NCBI GenBank assembly: GCA_013368315.1
Contig: JAACJM010000019.1
Span: 744,001 to 808,000 of the forward strand
DNA from: Tetrapyrgos nigripes
Taxonomy: Eukaryota > Basidiomycota > Agaricomycetes > Agaricales > Campanellaceae
Direction: 5' to 3'
Length of the DNA: 64,000 nucleotides
This document shows positions 20,052-31,476 of the stretch, piece by piece. Within the stretch, counting starts at the first letter, position 1, and the number at the start of each line of letters is the position of its first letter. The notes under the pieces were generated by a model. That model ran no database searches. It was not told where the DNA came from and was given only the letters and a program-made list of their open reading frames with translations. The translations under genes and the position numbers were made by a program.

Positions 20052-21700
20052 CAGCCTATTACCGGGATGGCATCTGGGTTAAATGGTACTATGCCGCACC
20101 TCTCAAAAGAGCCAACTATGTTCTTTGGGGTGAGTGCTTTCACTCATGCCTGTGACCAGTATTTAACAAAATTGTTTTTCTGAATAGCAATACCCATCAA
20201 TGTGAGATCGGTGACCAGCTTCTTCCACAAGGAGTTCAACAGTCCAAATACACCAACTTCGCAAGGTTGCAAATGATGGGTTGTGTGGGGGGGAAGGCAT
20301 AAGATGATGATCTTGTTCTTTCTGGCATAGTTGCAGAACTGGTACGTTGTATGGGAGTTATGGCCATCGAGAATGAGGAGCCAATATTCATCTGGGCTTT
20401 CTAGTTTCTGTCTCGTTGCCAGATCAAAGTCCCATTGGAGCCATTTGAACCCAAGTTCTTGGTCAGTCCATCCTTTTGGAGAGTGTGAAATACTGTAGAG
20501 TCAAGGTGAGAAAATATTGCTGGTTAGTGATGTGAAGTTGCTCACCTAGCACCACAGGGATTTTCCTTACCCCAGGAGAGATCATGTCGCAATCCTCTGA
20601 AGATGATACCAGGGTTGAGAATACATTCAATGTTGATCACCATCTCGTGATCTCTGTCCTCTAGTATCTTCACATCCTTCTGGTCCCTGTCTACTAAGAC
20701 CATTGTTCTCTCACCCTTCCCCATCATTGCTCCCCTCTCATTCATGTTCCATATGTTTGAAGGCTTAATGTTGTATGTTGTAGTTATTTCTTTTAGTTCC
20801 ATGAAATATTCTGCAGTTGTCACAGGATTGAGAGCCTGAGCACGACATTTCTCGATCCCTCCAGCCCATTGTGCTTGTAGTTCAGCCTGGTGCCATGTTC
20901 GGAAATGCATAACCCAGTTTTTACCTATAGGACGGCTGCTAATAACTGACGCATGTTGTGCCACTATTGTCAGGGAAAGAGGTACAAAACGCCAGCCCTT
21001 CTCCTTAATCCATGCAATCAAGACCTGTTCTTGTGCTGTAGTCAACTTCATCTGCCCCTCATGTGCCTCCTGACGTGTCTTTCATCCATGGCATCGATAA
21101 ATCAATGTCGATTTCTTGATGAAAAAATCAGTGGCTGCGAGTTGCCAGCAGTGATAGCTTGCTGTCATAGGATTTGTCCTGAAGGTCAAGAACATCAACA
21201 TCAGGAGGTTTCAAAGCATGTTTTTGAGGCATGAAGAGCATGTGGAGAGCTGAGACAGTCAGGACTCAGTGTCAGAGGTATTATATCCTAAATTTCTGTA
21301 TGTCCTTTTGAGTCTTCTCCTGGAGTATGCAGCACAGACCTCTGCTGCATGAGGCACAAATGCAATTTCGGTAGGTGTTTTCAATGACCACCCAATTGAT
21401 TTGCAGTCTTTCCTTTTTGAAGATTTCCTCATTTGTCACAAGCTATTTCTGTCCTTGCTTTGAGTCAGTTTCTGCAGCTCCCTTGCACATTTTCCATGTA
21501 TCTAAAGCCTCTAAAATGCTGCTGTCAATGGACAGAACATGTTGCACACTGTAGGTCATGAACAAGATGAGGAAAGAACAGGTTCTCAACCTGCAAGAGA
21601 CCTTATACTGCGTTTGATAGCACAAGATCAGGAGTCTTTCAAAAAATCCCAGAAAATCATGAAAGTCTTAAAAGATAAGGAAAAGTACGCTAATAGGCTG
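20052..21700 (-). mobile_element. pogo/Fot1-like DNA transposon
   Basis: The ends share an inverted repeat: CAGCCTATTA at 20052 and TAATAGGCTG ending at 21700. The 1.65-kb body holds one transposase gene on the minus strand. The expected TA duplication is not clear. It sits exactly between the 3' ends of two oppositely oriented family A LTRs. Confidence 0.7.
20080..21232 (-). pseudogene. pogo-like transposase (HTH plus DDE), inactive
   Basis: From the ATG at 21232 the protein starts MPQKHALKPPDVD. A first helix-turn-helix reads DFFIKKSTLI. A second, CENP-B-type DNA-binding part contains KLTTAQEQVLIAWIKEKGWR and SSRPIGKNWVMHFRTWH. The DDE domain has WNMNERGAMMGKGERTMVLVDRDQK, then LILDGHNSHTT (about 20370) and LPPHTTHHLQPCEVGVFG. 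The usual NMDE becomes NMNE, so the first catalytic Asp is lost, and the usual LD before VGVF reads CE. Frame changes near 21130 and 20590 and a stop near 21090 confirm a dead gene. Such enzymes cut and paste the element at TA sites. Confidence 0.8.
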
Positions 21701-23122
21701 GCTAGTGGATAATGCTAATAGCTTCGAAGATTGAAGCTAACAACACCAAAAACACATAAACACCAATCCTGCTATATAATGCGAGGTGATCCAAAGTGGC
21801 AGAACACTCGTATAACTTGTGTAGCTTAAAGGTAAATGGCTCTAGAACCGATTGGGGAACAATAGGGGGTTCAACAATAACAATGGTCACAATTGACAGT
21901 CTTCTTGACTTCGAGATAAACACAATAAGAGGCCAATTGCCTAGATCTTCAATAACACAATGAGGCCAATATGCCTAAGTTCAATAAACACAATATGGGG
22001 CCAATATGCCAATGCAATCACAACAATCTTTGTCTTAGGGGGAACTAATGTTCGAGTCTTTAAAGTTTTGGGTTTTTGTAGAAATTCCTATTGATATAAA
22101 GCTGGCCTGGGCAAGCGAGAGACCTAATCTTCTCTCGAGAGTTATCCAGAATCTGCAGCAATACACGCGAGTACTAATCTGGTTTTCTAGCTACGAGTAC
22201 TTCGTCCTTTTATACTCTAGAGGTCCTAGAACTGTACAGTAGCTAATATTATTTAAAGTCCGCAATATTATATAGTGAAACACGAGAGATTGAATGAAAG
22301 TAACTAAGGAGAGAGATACGCGAACAGTATTTACATGAATCGTCCAATCAGAATATGTACAGAGTCCTTGTGAGAGGGCCAGGGTATATGTAGCACATGC
22401 TAGCTTCTTGGTAATGGAGGTCTAGAGCGGTACTCGTACTGGTAACCTCATTGGGTATCACATGCGAACCTCTTCCAATGCTCACGAGCAGTCTTTCATA
22501 GGTTCCGATATCTCCATCCCTACTAGAGTCCTCTAGAGGGCCTCAGTAAGTCTCTAGATCTGTCGGAACTATCTTCTTTGGTGTCTTTAGGAGGGGTGAG
22601 GTAGATCTTGATCATTTGGCAACATCACGACAATCTTAGCTTTAGCTTGAGTAGATCTAACCAGGTTCGCGAACTATCGGAATGTCTCCGGGATACTTCG
22701 CGAAGGCACCTATCTGAGGTTTCTCCTTGTTATCATTCATCTCCTTTAGTCTTGTATCTTATCTTCTTGAGTCTATGTCACATTGGTAATCCCATGGATC
22801 GTGAATAGAGGTAACACGTACTTATACTGCTCGCGTGGCTACTCGTGAACAAGTGCCTTGGGTATGTACGTATAAATGTATACGAGCATTCTAGTACTCG
22901 AACATCGAACTTAGTAGCTTGAGGGACTTATGTACCATCCTCTCGAGGCTACTTATCCTTATTTCGTATCGCGCTCGTGAACATTGCCTCTAGAATCACT
23001 TTAACTGATAGATTGGGCTCGCTTCAGTCCTTATTCCCTAGTAAACAGACATAATATATCCGTATACTTGATATATGTACGCTTTTTAACTCGTTCTAGT
23101 CGAGTTTTTGGCAGGCGTATCA
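21701..23122 (-). repeat. 3' LTR of family A copy 2
   Basis: Its sense 5' end (TGATACGCC) is at 23122. GGGAATAAGGACTGAAGCGAG matches the same part of the 18407 LTR, and a GAGTATAAAAGGACG promoter lies near 22215-22200. It ends near 21701 beside the pogo element. No ORF is credible. Confidence 0.65.
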
Positions 23123-23650
23123 ACGCACCCCAAGTTTGGGAGGATTCAGGGCAGAACTCACTGAGATATGCTTTTTTGATCATTGACCTTTGTTACCAAT
23201 GTAGATTTGGGACAAATGAGACTGCACAGAAGGCTCCAGAGCATTTCTCTACAGTTGCTGGCACTGAGAATAGTCTAATCATACTTAATGAACAAATGAT
23301 TGGTTGTTTGACCCCATCTGCTCAGAGTAACCTCTATGACAAGGTTGGATAGACAGATGTAGATGGCCTTTGTGGGAGTCAGGACGGACATGAGCAATAT
23401 TTAGTCTCCTTACACAGTTTTTTTACAGATTCAGTATATAGTCATATTAGTTGGCCTCATAAGCTTTCAAACGAGCTATGAAACATGACAAATGGAGCAC
23501 AACTGAGCAAGATAAACATTTTGTCCCACTTCAATGCGTGTCCCGTTGCTTAGTCATATGCAGTACTCTTTTTTTGAGTGGATGTCAAATATTCTCACAA
23601 TATTCTCAGGCTCTTCTCATTGATAAGAGCTACCTATTCCTGCAGTGAGA
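23123..23650. other. short 3' region of family A copy 2
   Basis: Only about 0.5 kb separates the broken end of pol from the purine tract and LTR, so this copy has no antisense accessory genes. No ORF seen. Confidence 0.45.
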
Positions 23651-24610
23651 TTTGACAATGTCAAATAGTAGTATAGGTTCTGCCCCTAATGCTATAAAAT
23701 ATGGTGAACAACCTAAGCCTCTCCTGGGTGTAACTCTATCTGCCCACAGAACTGGTTTCAAGAACCATTTGGATAAGTCACCACCAGTTGCTTTAACTAG
23801 CACTTGCCTTATGTCGAAGTGAGCTCATTCAATTATGCCATTAGCTTGAGAATTGTAGGTGGAGATAGTAATACCTCTAATGCCATACTTATCTTCCAGC
23901 CATTGAAGTACTGCCTTTATCTGAGGAGTGTTGTCCATAACAACTTCTTCAGAAACTCCCCATCTGCAGATAATATCTTCAAAGAACCATTCAGCTATGG
24001 CTCTGGCAGTATCATGCTTTAGTGCACATCCTTCCAACCATCCTGATAAGGCACAATGACCATGTACCACATTCTTACAACCATTGCTGGCAGGAGATAC
24101 TTTAAAGACATCTACATGTACTTTCTGGAATAAGGATGGCATATGTGTTAAGGTTGGCAGTATTTTTGGTAGTCTCAACTGGTGGGCTTGACATTCCACA
24201 CAAGTCAACACAAACCATTAAACATTGCTTTCCATGTCTGGCCACCAAAAATGCTTAGCTATTATAGCTTCAGTTGCATAGACCCCTCTATGGCCTAGGT
24301 GATCATGTGCTGAGTGCATCATAAACATCCTCCTTTCTTTTGGTACATACAGAAGGTATTGACCATGCATTTCTGCAATTTTGCGATACAATCTGTCTTC
24401 CTCATCTATAAAGAACTGCTTAGCCTTCTTTTAGCAGTTAGACTTTTCAGACTCAAGTATTCCTTTACTAGCAGTATTATAGAATCCAAATCTTTAGCTT
24501 CTATAGATCTATGATTCTCATGGTAAGGATGACTTTCTGCCCACTCAGCACTATCTGGCAGTGCTATGAACACTTGAGAAAATTGGCTATAGACCATTTT
24601 GGCGGTCTCA
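23650..24610 (-). pseudogene. family A copy 2 pol: integrase
   Basis: Sense minus strand. The HHCC region is readable at 24320-24190 (ending CVECQAH), then the core VHVDVFKVSPASNG, DNTPQIKAVLQWLEDKYG and HFDIRQVLVKATGG. The end of the core reads LGAEPILLFDIV near 23660, where homology stops. The Glu of the catalytic triad falls at a stop-interrupted site (IIE-stop-AH). The N-terminal linker (24597-24406) matches 2440-2640 of copy 1. 5' and 3' parts are missing, so it is not functional. Confidence 0.8.
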
Positions 24611-25080
24611 TTTTCAGTTGTCGTAACTCCTACAGATTCTGCCAGTCTGTCATGAATTTCTTCATGCCTTCATTTTCAAACCCTGTTTTCCTTCATTCTT
24701 TTGCTTTTAGTCTTCTTTCCAGTACTTTGGCTTATCCAGATCTTGTTTCTCTTTGCTTTGCTTCCTTTGTTCCTGTCACTTCTATAGTTCTTCCAGGTGT
24801 TTCTCCATGATTCTTCCTTTCCCCATAGTTCTTCCTTGTTTCCCCATAGTTCTACCTTGTTTCTCCTTGATTCTTCCATAGTTCTTCCTTTCCATCAGTA
24901 CCTATTGATCTAGGCTTCATCTCTTCATTCCTTTGACCATATATACTTCAGGGCTTCATAGATAGGTCTCTAGTCTGTCCACTTGTATCCCTTAGATCCA
25001 TACTGCTCAGCTTGGCTCAGTACTATGTTGACATAGGCCTACCTTTGGCTTACTCACTATCTATCTATTCTACCTGCCTT
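24610..25080 (-). repeat. low-complexity insertion inside pol of family A copy 2
   Basis: Copy 1 runs straight from the RNase H linker to the integrase linker at about 2440. Copy 2 has about 450 extra bases here, containing a short tandem repeat whose sense reading gives variants of NKEELWGKEES (24770-24880). Confidence 0.5.
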
Positions 25081-26525
25081 GTTATCGTCTATTGCCTCTG
25101 TGTGGTGGCCTGAGAGGTTACCAGCACCCAGCCTGACCTGTTCTTGACACAGACTTTGTCTAACTTTCATTAACACTCTTTCTTCGTCTAAAACTTCTTG
25201 TATATCATCTTGGAGATCTTCTGCCCCTATGGCCACACTATTCAAGTAGCCACCCCTATGGTCAATAAGGTGTTTGAAATCCTCAAAGTCTAGTGGTGCT
25301 TCTGTCTCGTCTTGACCCATTCTAAAATACAAAGGTACTCCATCATCCTCATCCATTTCATCTTCTTCAACTTTTGGTTGGGCTCTGAAGAGGGTCTTCT
25401 CAACAAACCATCTGCTAGTATATGAGTTTCCCTTTCACATGTACAAGTTCAAACTGGTATTTTTGTATGTCTTCAATCCAGTGATTGATAGTCATGTTTG
25501 GACCTAAACTTGGATAATCCAGCATTCCTTTAATGTAACTGGCATCTGTGAAGACAGTAAGATCTCTACAACCATAAGTATAATAGAAAGAGTCTTCTAG
25601 CACTATTTTAAGGCTGTATAGCTCTCTCTTTGGTTGTGAGAATCGTGCTTCCCAATCATTTAGGTGCACAGATCCAAAGTAGAGATAATTCTTCTTCTTA
25701 GGATCCAGTTCATCTTCTTGAAAGAGATAATACCCCATTGCTTTATAGGATGTATCTACCAATAAGCAAATCCCTTTTGCATGATCATACTTAGCAGCTT
25801 TTAGTGGTGGTGCTATTGTAATTGCTACTTTGACTTTGTCAAATGCAGTCTGTTCTATGCCAGTCCACTGCCAAGGCACATTTTTAGTAAGATCGTACAA
25901 AGGTCTAGTGATCTCTGCATAATCCTTCACATATACTCTCAGGAAACTTCTAGGTTCTGGCCACTGCCTAATTACTTCTACTGTCTTTTCATAAGTATAC
26001 TTATGGCCCACTATTGTTGCTTCAGGATTGCAAAGAAATGTTTTCTTTCCTGAGAACGTGCCACTAGTGTACTTCATTCTCTGAACTATCCTGTTCACAT
26101 TTTGCAAGTGTTCCCAAACAAAAACACATATGCCTGGATTTTCAGGAATAGTCTCATAACTACCATCAGCTGTTTCATATCTCAATGCAGGTCCTTTTAG
26201 CAGTACATCATCTACATATGGAATAGTGACTTGTGGCATTTCTTCCTTCAAAATATAAGTAACATCATCATGAAAAATGGGCACTGAGTTATTCCAACCC
26301 ATAGGTAGTTTTACTAGCCTATGTAGACCAAAAGGTGTTTGGAAAGCTGTTATATCTCTGGAAGACTCATCTATGTATCTGTGGTCATATCCGGCAAAGA
26401 TATCTAGTGTCCCCAGGCAAGCTCTACTCATGAATTCTCTGGCGGTACTCCAGAATGTTGAATTGTCACTTTATTTAGAGGTTCAAGACTGTCTGGCATT
26501 CCTTCTGACCAATTGCAGTCCATGA
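25080..26525 (-). pseudogene. family A copy 2 pol: reverse transcriptase and RNase H
   Basis: Reading on the minus strand: LEPLNKVTIQHSGVPP near 26480, then LGTLDIFAGYDHRYIDE, FQTPFGLHRLVKLPMGWNNS, PYVDDVLLKGP (26230-26190) and CVFVWEHLQNVNRIVQRMKY. RNase H (ICLLVDTSYKAMGYYLFQ, then TVFTDASYIKGMLD) ends in the FELVHVKGK block, followed by the acidic linker with MDEDDGVPLYFRMGQDETEA. It is a close relative of 818-2693. Its upstream part is cut at about 26525. Visually it has few CpG dinucleotides compared with copy 1. Confidence 0.85.
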
Positions 26526-26742
26526 TCCTTTCTCTTCATGATCAAAACTGTCCAGGCTGATACTACCTCAACTAACATATCATCTTTACTTATTACTTAT
26601 CTTGTCCTCCAACCCCATTCTGTAACCGGGATAAGATAAGGCTGTGCCTGCCAAAAATACTCTGTAGGATAGGATAGGCAAATTTATTGGTTGATGGTTA
26701 CTATCCCACTGTCAGATTGGATAGACTTCAAATAATATATGC

Positions 26743-26935
26743 ATGAGAATTTCCTCTTCCTTCTCTTCTTCTTCCTTCTCTCTTTCCTCTCACTCTATGG
26801 ATGAGCCTGGCAACAAAGAAAATCAAGAACCTAACACTGGGACATCTGACCCAGTCACACCTGCTCCAAAAAAGTGTGGGGCAGACCTCGTGGCTCCAAA
26901 AACAAGCCTAAGGACCCATCCCAACTGAAGCAACT
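26743..26935 (+). pseudogene. fragment of an AT-hook-containing TE protein
   Basis: An ORF with MDEPGNKENQEPNTGT and PAPKK leads, after a one-base frame change at about 26878, into GRPRGSKNKPKDPS, an AT-hook (core GRPRGSK) that binds the minor groove of AT-rich DNA. It stops after about 20 more residues. Such N-termini are common in basidiomycete transposon proteins. It lies directly beside a Harbinger fragment on the other strand. Confidence 0.45.
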
Positions 26936-26939
26936 CTGA

Positions 26940-27370
26940 AAAAGAAGACTACCAACAACAGCCCAAAAACTGCAGAGAAGCCCAAGACACCTTATCCCCA
27001 TGCTGTTTATAGTGCACTAGAGCAGAAGCAGGAAGGGAATCCACTTTCTCTTCAGCAGAGACATAATGACTATCCTTTACTCCACATGTATTAGATAGCT
27101 CCTGTACAAGTCCACAGAAAACCCTCTTGTTCATGCCAAACATTCTCTGAAAGTGTTCATTTTGACCTGTCTCTAATTAATCAAGCTAAAGCAAAGGAAA
27201 GAAGTGTGTTTTGTACATACCCTTCAACATGTCCTCTAGCCACATCTGTCCTGTGAATATACCAGACAGAAATGGCCTTCTGCACTGGCTAGTAGCTGCA
27301 CCAGCAGCAGTCACCATGAGGAAGGCTGCAATGTGTTTGTTGCATGTTGTGAGCCTGTAATGGACCATCG
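26940..27370 (-). pseudogene. PIF/Harbinger transposase, N-terminal fragment
   Basis: Minus-strand reading gives SGIFTGQMWLEDMLKG, a 48-nt GT..AG intron (27222-27175), then after a frame change MFGMNKRVFCGLVQELSNTCGVKDSHYVSAEEKV. This is the N-terminal helical region seen before the DDE domain of fungal Harbinger transposases. The catalytic domain is absent. Confidence 0.6.
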
Positions 27371-27502
27371 GTGTGGTGGTTTTTGTGAGAGATCAGACAC
27401 ACAATAAAGTAAATAGGCATTCTGACAGAACAAATTTATTGGTTTCCTTGTCCAACACTTGTCAGACAGATATATCAAAAAATGTCATGAGTATCTTATC
27501 CC

Positions 27503-28460
27503 TTAGACACTCTTTTGTAACCCATTAGTAGGATGTTCAATCATCAACCCCTTCATTGTCTTCATTGTCTTCAAGGGAATGGGCATAGTCTCATCCTCTG
27601 TTTCTGGGTCTACATTCTCAGTAATTGAACCATTGGTCTTTAGCTTAACAGGAGGTGTATCAATCACCTCTAAGTTGCAACTAGATAGACCTGTAATTTC
27701 TGACAAATTCTCAGGCAACTTCACTCTTCTGTGAGAGTAATAGGGGTAAACTCTGAATGCAGCTATCTTATTAGTGATCACAGACCCATCCATCTCAGCC
27801 AGAACATAGGCACTACCTTCTATTCAATGAATAACTATGGGTTTCATCTTCTTGTTCAAAGCTTTTTCAATGCCATATTTCTCACCAGGGCCAGCAATCC
27901 AGGTGGGAAAACCCAGGACTTGATAGTCGCCTCATTTGCTCAAAGGTATCAAAGTGTTCACCTCTTCTTTTCTTCATCTATTTTTTCTATAAGCTTCTTG
28001 ACTTCAGCTGTATGTAAACCGAATCGCCTGGCACAGAAACCAATAAGGTCTTCAGTTGAGAAAGGTTCAGGAAAAGCTTTTTGTAACCAAGTTGCCTGGA
28101 TGATATCAAGCAGTGAGTATCCCATGTGTTTCCTAGTGGTGATTCTGGCTGCCTACATCATAGGAATCCAGATGAAAGCCCATTTTTTTGAGTCACTGTC
28201 ACAAGCATTATATAGAGCTTGTCAAACATCCCAGTGAGGTCTCTATCTTTCTATTCGCAATCTGAATGCCTTTAAATTCCATATCTCTTTTCTAAATAGG
28301 ATAAAGCCACCTTGAAAGCAGATCCATTACCCAATATAATAAGTGCCAGGCAACCCCATCGACAAATTACATCTTCAAACAGCCACTCACTAAGGGTTCT
28401 CTGATTCTCCTTTGCTAGAGGTCTTCCTTCTATCTATGAAGTCATTGCACACTAGCCATG
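27503..28460 (-). pseudogene. family A-like pol fragment: integrase end and C-terminal tail
   Basis: Diverged relative of 3080-3950. It contains ENQRTLSEWLFEDVICRWG near 28400, FKVALSYLEKRYGI, then SAYVLAEMDGSVITNKIAAFRVYPYY at 27815-27740 and an acidic end. Upstream domains are missing. It may be the tail of the same element as the gag at 33793-36179 or a separate copy. Confidence 0.65.
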
Positions 28461-28979
28461 GACTGCATAATGTTTTATCCTCAGATGGTACTGGCATATC
28501 ATCTGGAATATTGATGGAGTTGAACTGACTTGGTCATGCAAGCATGAAAAGATAAACACCAGCTTTTAGCTGGTCTGAAGCTTCAGAAGGGAATCAGACA
28601 GGCTGGTGGCTGAGGGTGAGCACTGCTACCTCTGTTGAAATGGTGCAATCTAATGCAGCCATCAACACTTTCTATGTAGAACAATAGGAATACATAGAAC
28701 AATAGAAATAAGTAGAACAATAGATATATGTAGCACAATCTACCAAATATAGTAAATACATCAATCTCATTGTTATAGTAGTCATATGTAGAGTCATACG
28801 TAGTCACATAAATAGCTTTAGTATCAAAGGTATAAAAGGGCTTGTAGATAGTCCTTCAAATAGCAAGTTTTATACTTACTGTCTATCACTCTAACAAGCC
28901 TTAACCAGCTCTTACAAGCTATTATCATCCTCAAGTAAGTAATAGAGTTGCCACTCTGCTGTATGCTGAGTTCTGTCAG

Positions 28980-29590
28980 CTACAGGAAAATCACCCTTTG
29001 AATTACTTGACAGATATCTTCCTTGACTCTTCCCTACAATCAACCCTTCTTCACATGTGCCAAAAGTCAAAGAACGTCTCAAGAACTTAGAAGAATTACA
29101 TGAAGAGTTAAAAGTGAGCTTAACAACTGCTGCAGAGTTGATGAAAAGGCAGAACAAAGATCACTTGAAAGACAGTATAAAGTTCAAGGTCAAGGACAAG
29201 GTATTACTAGATGGAAAAAACTTGAAGACAACAAGGCCAAAGCTCACAGACCTTTTGAAATCACTGACATCTTCAGTGAAGTCAATTATTGCTTAAAATT
29301 GCCAAATATCTGGTGAATCCATCCAGTCTTTCATGCTTCACTACTTTTGCTCATGGAGTCAACTATCCAGGTGAACCAGCAGAGCTATTACCAGTAGACA
29401 CAGAATATGACAAGACTCAGAGAATTCATGGGAACCAGCTTTGGGGTTAACAAGGTTGAAGGATACAATCAAAAACTTTCATTGTGAACACCCAAATGCA
29501 TATGGTACAGGATCAACAGTTTGATCAATGGGAATTACCATGCAGGATATTTGGAAAAGTACATGTTTGCAGATGAAAGCACAGCTTAAA
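28980..29590 (+). pseudogene. gypsy family B pol fragment: integrase C-terminal region
   Basis: FKVKDKVLLDGKNLKTTRPK and RPFEITDI with LKLPNIW match the SH3-like end of gypsy integrases. A segment encoding HPVFHASLL and HGVNYPGEPAELLPVDTEYD, which precedes the chromo-type end, follows in other frames. The same peptide order is at 62600-62790. Several frame changes. It ends at a purine tract (AAAGAGAGGG, 29588-29597). Confidence 0.65.
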
Positions 29591-29600
29591 GAGAGGGTAA

Positions 29601-29960
29601 TTTCATAAACTGCTACAGTTCTTTGCCCTCTATTGTGTTTCCTTGTTGACAGTTTTCCTTTTATTTCTATTATCCTTTGTTTGATTCATACTCATTTTAA
29701 ACCTTATAGCACTGACTTTGAACTCTATAATATCTGTCAAACTATGCTTATCTATCACAGTTCTATTTTCACTTTTGTACCTATCTCTTACATTGTCATT
29801 CATGGAACTTTCTTGCTTATTCATTGTTCTTCTATATATGCCAACAGACATTGATAGTTAGTTAGTTCTCTAGTCTGTTCAATTCATCTTCACTCCGTAC
29901 TACTCTCTGTGTTGAGTGAGCATAGTCAGCTTACTCAATCCTTTTGTGTGACTTGGGTGG
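29601..29960 (+). repeat. LTR of gypsy family B
   Basis: Starts after the purine tract. AAACTGCTACAGTTCTTTG, the ...GTGTTGAG..AGTCAGC.. part and GTGACTTGGGTGG recur in order on the minus strand at 43467-43110. Confidence 0.6.
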
Positions 29961-30339
29961 TTCCACCATTGACAATGTCTCTTCTTCAGACATCAGACTA
30001 TTTCTACAAAAGAGACTTTGTCTACTCAAGGGTCTAAATGTTCTACCTCCTCTGTTATCTTGTATCCACTTCACTGAACAACAGTGTACTCTGTTGAACC
30101 CCTCTATACCATCAGAAGAAGAGAGTAATTCTTTTGGCACCCAAAACAAAGTCAAACCCTCAGCATCATCTTTGAGTTCACTTCCCAGTATCTGAAGCCA
30201 CATTCCCCACCTGAACCTTTGATCACCATGTCTTCTCATCCAATTGCAATGCCTATCTCCACTGATATCATCTTGTCCCAAAGACTATACTGTCACTATG
30301 TATTATTGAAGAGTATGTTAATAGTACTATTGCTATTGA

Positions 30340-30545
30340 TATCCTTTCAGCAAGGAGAAACAACTACTGTCTTGGTTGACCAATCCACTGTGACATGGAT
30401 TGCATTGAAGCCATCACATTCTGGCAGATCTGTGATGAAGTCAGTGGTAATAGTACCAAAAGGTTGTTCCAGAGGTACATGGAGTGGATGGTTTTGTGCC
30501 TTGGTTAATTGACATAATCATGGATGAACACTGACATACTGGGCC
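30340..30545 (-). pseudogene. gypsy integrase core fragment
   Basis: The minus strand reads CQLTKAQNHPLHVPL, FGTITTDFITDLPECDG and FNAIHVTVDW, which is the region around the first catalytic Asp of gypsy integrases. The rest of the gene is not recognisable. Confidence 0.6.
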
Positions 30546-31100
30546 ATCAAAATACCAAAACAAGTCAGAATTGGACATTCTGGCCTGTCTGGCTCGAGGT
30601 GCTCCCCTTTCTGCCATCCAGCACAAACAGTGCGCTCTTAACCCCTCTTGCACATTAAACTGAGTTGTTGCAAGCTGTGTACACAAGGCATGTGCTTGAC
30701 ATTATAAGGGTGTGGGCAAGTGTCACCTCACTGTACACTGCCAGGTGAGTAATATTTCTGTCATTATTACAATTGGCTTACCAATTTGTTAAATGCAAGT
30801 GCCAGACCTGTACCAGTCAATGCAGCTGCTGGTCCACCACCACTGCCATCATCTGTTCTCTCTCCTCCATCACCACTGTTGCCACCAGCATCACAGCCTA
30901 CAAATGCAAGTGCTGGTCCCTCCCATCTTGTACCATAGCCTGGTCCTCTTGCAGAACCTCATTCTCCTCCTCTTGGTCATCAAGGCCAGGTCATTACCAT
31001 TGATGATGCCCTTCCCAATCCTTGATTCACTTCTCATATCACACCAGTTTTTACTCAGCTTAAAGCCAGTGCTGAGGCAAAACAAGTATCTCCAGTAAGG
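30546..31100. other. unassigned degenerate TE sequence
   Basis: No ORF with recognisable homology. A Cys/Ser-rich + strand ORF (30773-31003) is compositional and not credible. Confidence 0.4.
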
Positions 31101-31476
31101 ATACAACAGAAGGGTACTCAATAAGAGCCTAGCGAGGGCCCAAAAGGCAGAAAAATTGCTGTATCAAAGGTGAAAAAAGCATGTATGCAACGAGAATCAG
31201 GCTTTAGATACAACAAGAGGGCTCTATACTAAAGAGAAGTCATAAATATGCTACTCAGAACAGAGAGAGCAACCCCCTAATGAATGTCTGAGTAACTCAC
31301 AAGTTCAAAAGCTTAAAATAACTTAGCATGCTCACAGAGGAACGGGATAAAAAGGCTGGATACATATAATTTAAGGACTTTAAAGGTCCTGTCGACGTAC
31401 ATAAAGCTACACAAGTAGCTACAAGAAAGGCTACAAGAAAAGGAAAAACTACAAAAGGATATACAAGAAAGATGTC

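Noticed and set aside
26690..27440. Target duplication CAAATTTATTGGTT flanking the Harbinger fragment
   Set aside because: The 14-mer occurs at 26679-26692 and near 27430, but Harbinger duplications are 3 bp and no inverted repeats lie next to it; probably chance or another element's remnant.
30773..31121. Cys/Ser-rich ORF and overlapping frames, possible metallothionein
   Set aside because: Composition only; no conserved spacing, and all three frames look similarly repetitive in degenerate TE sequence.
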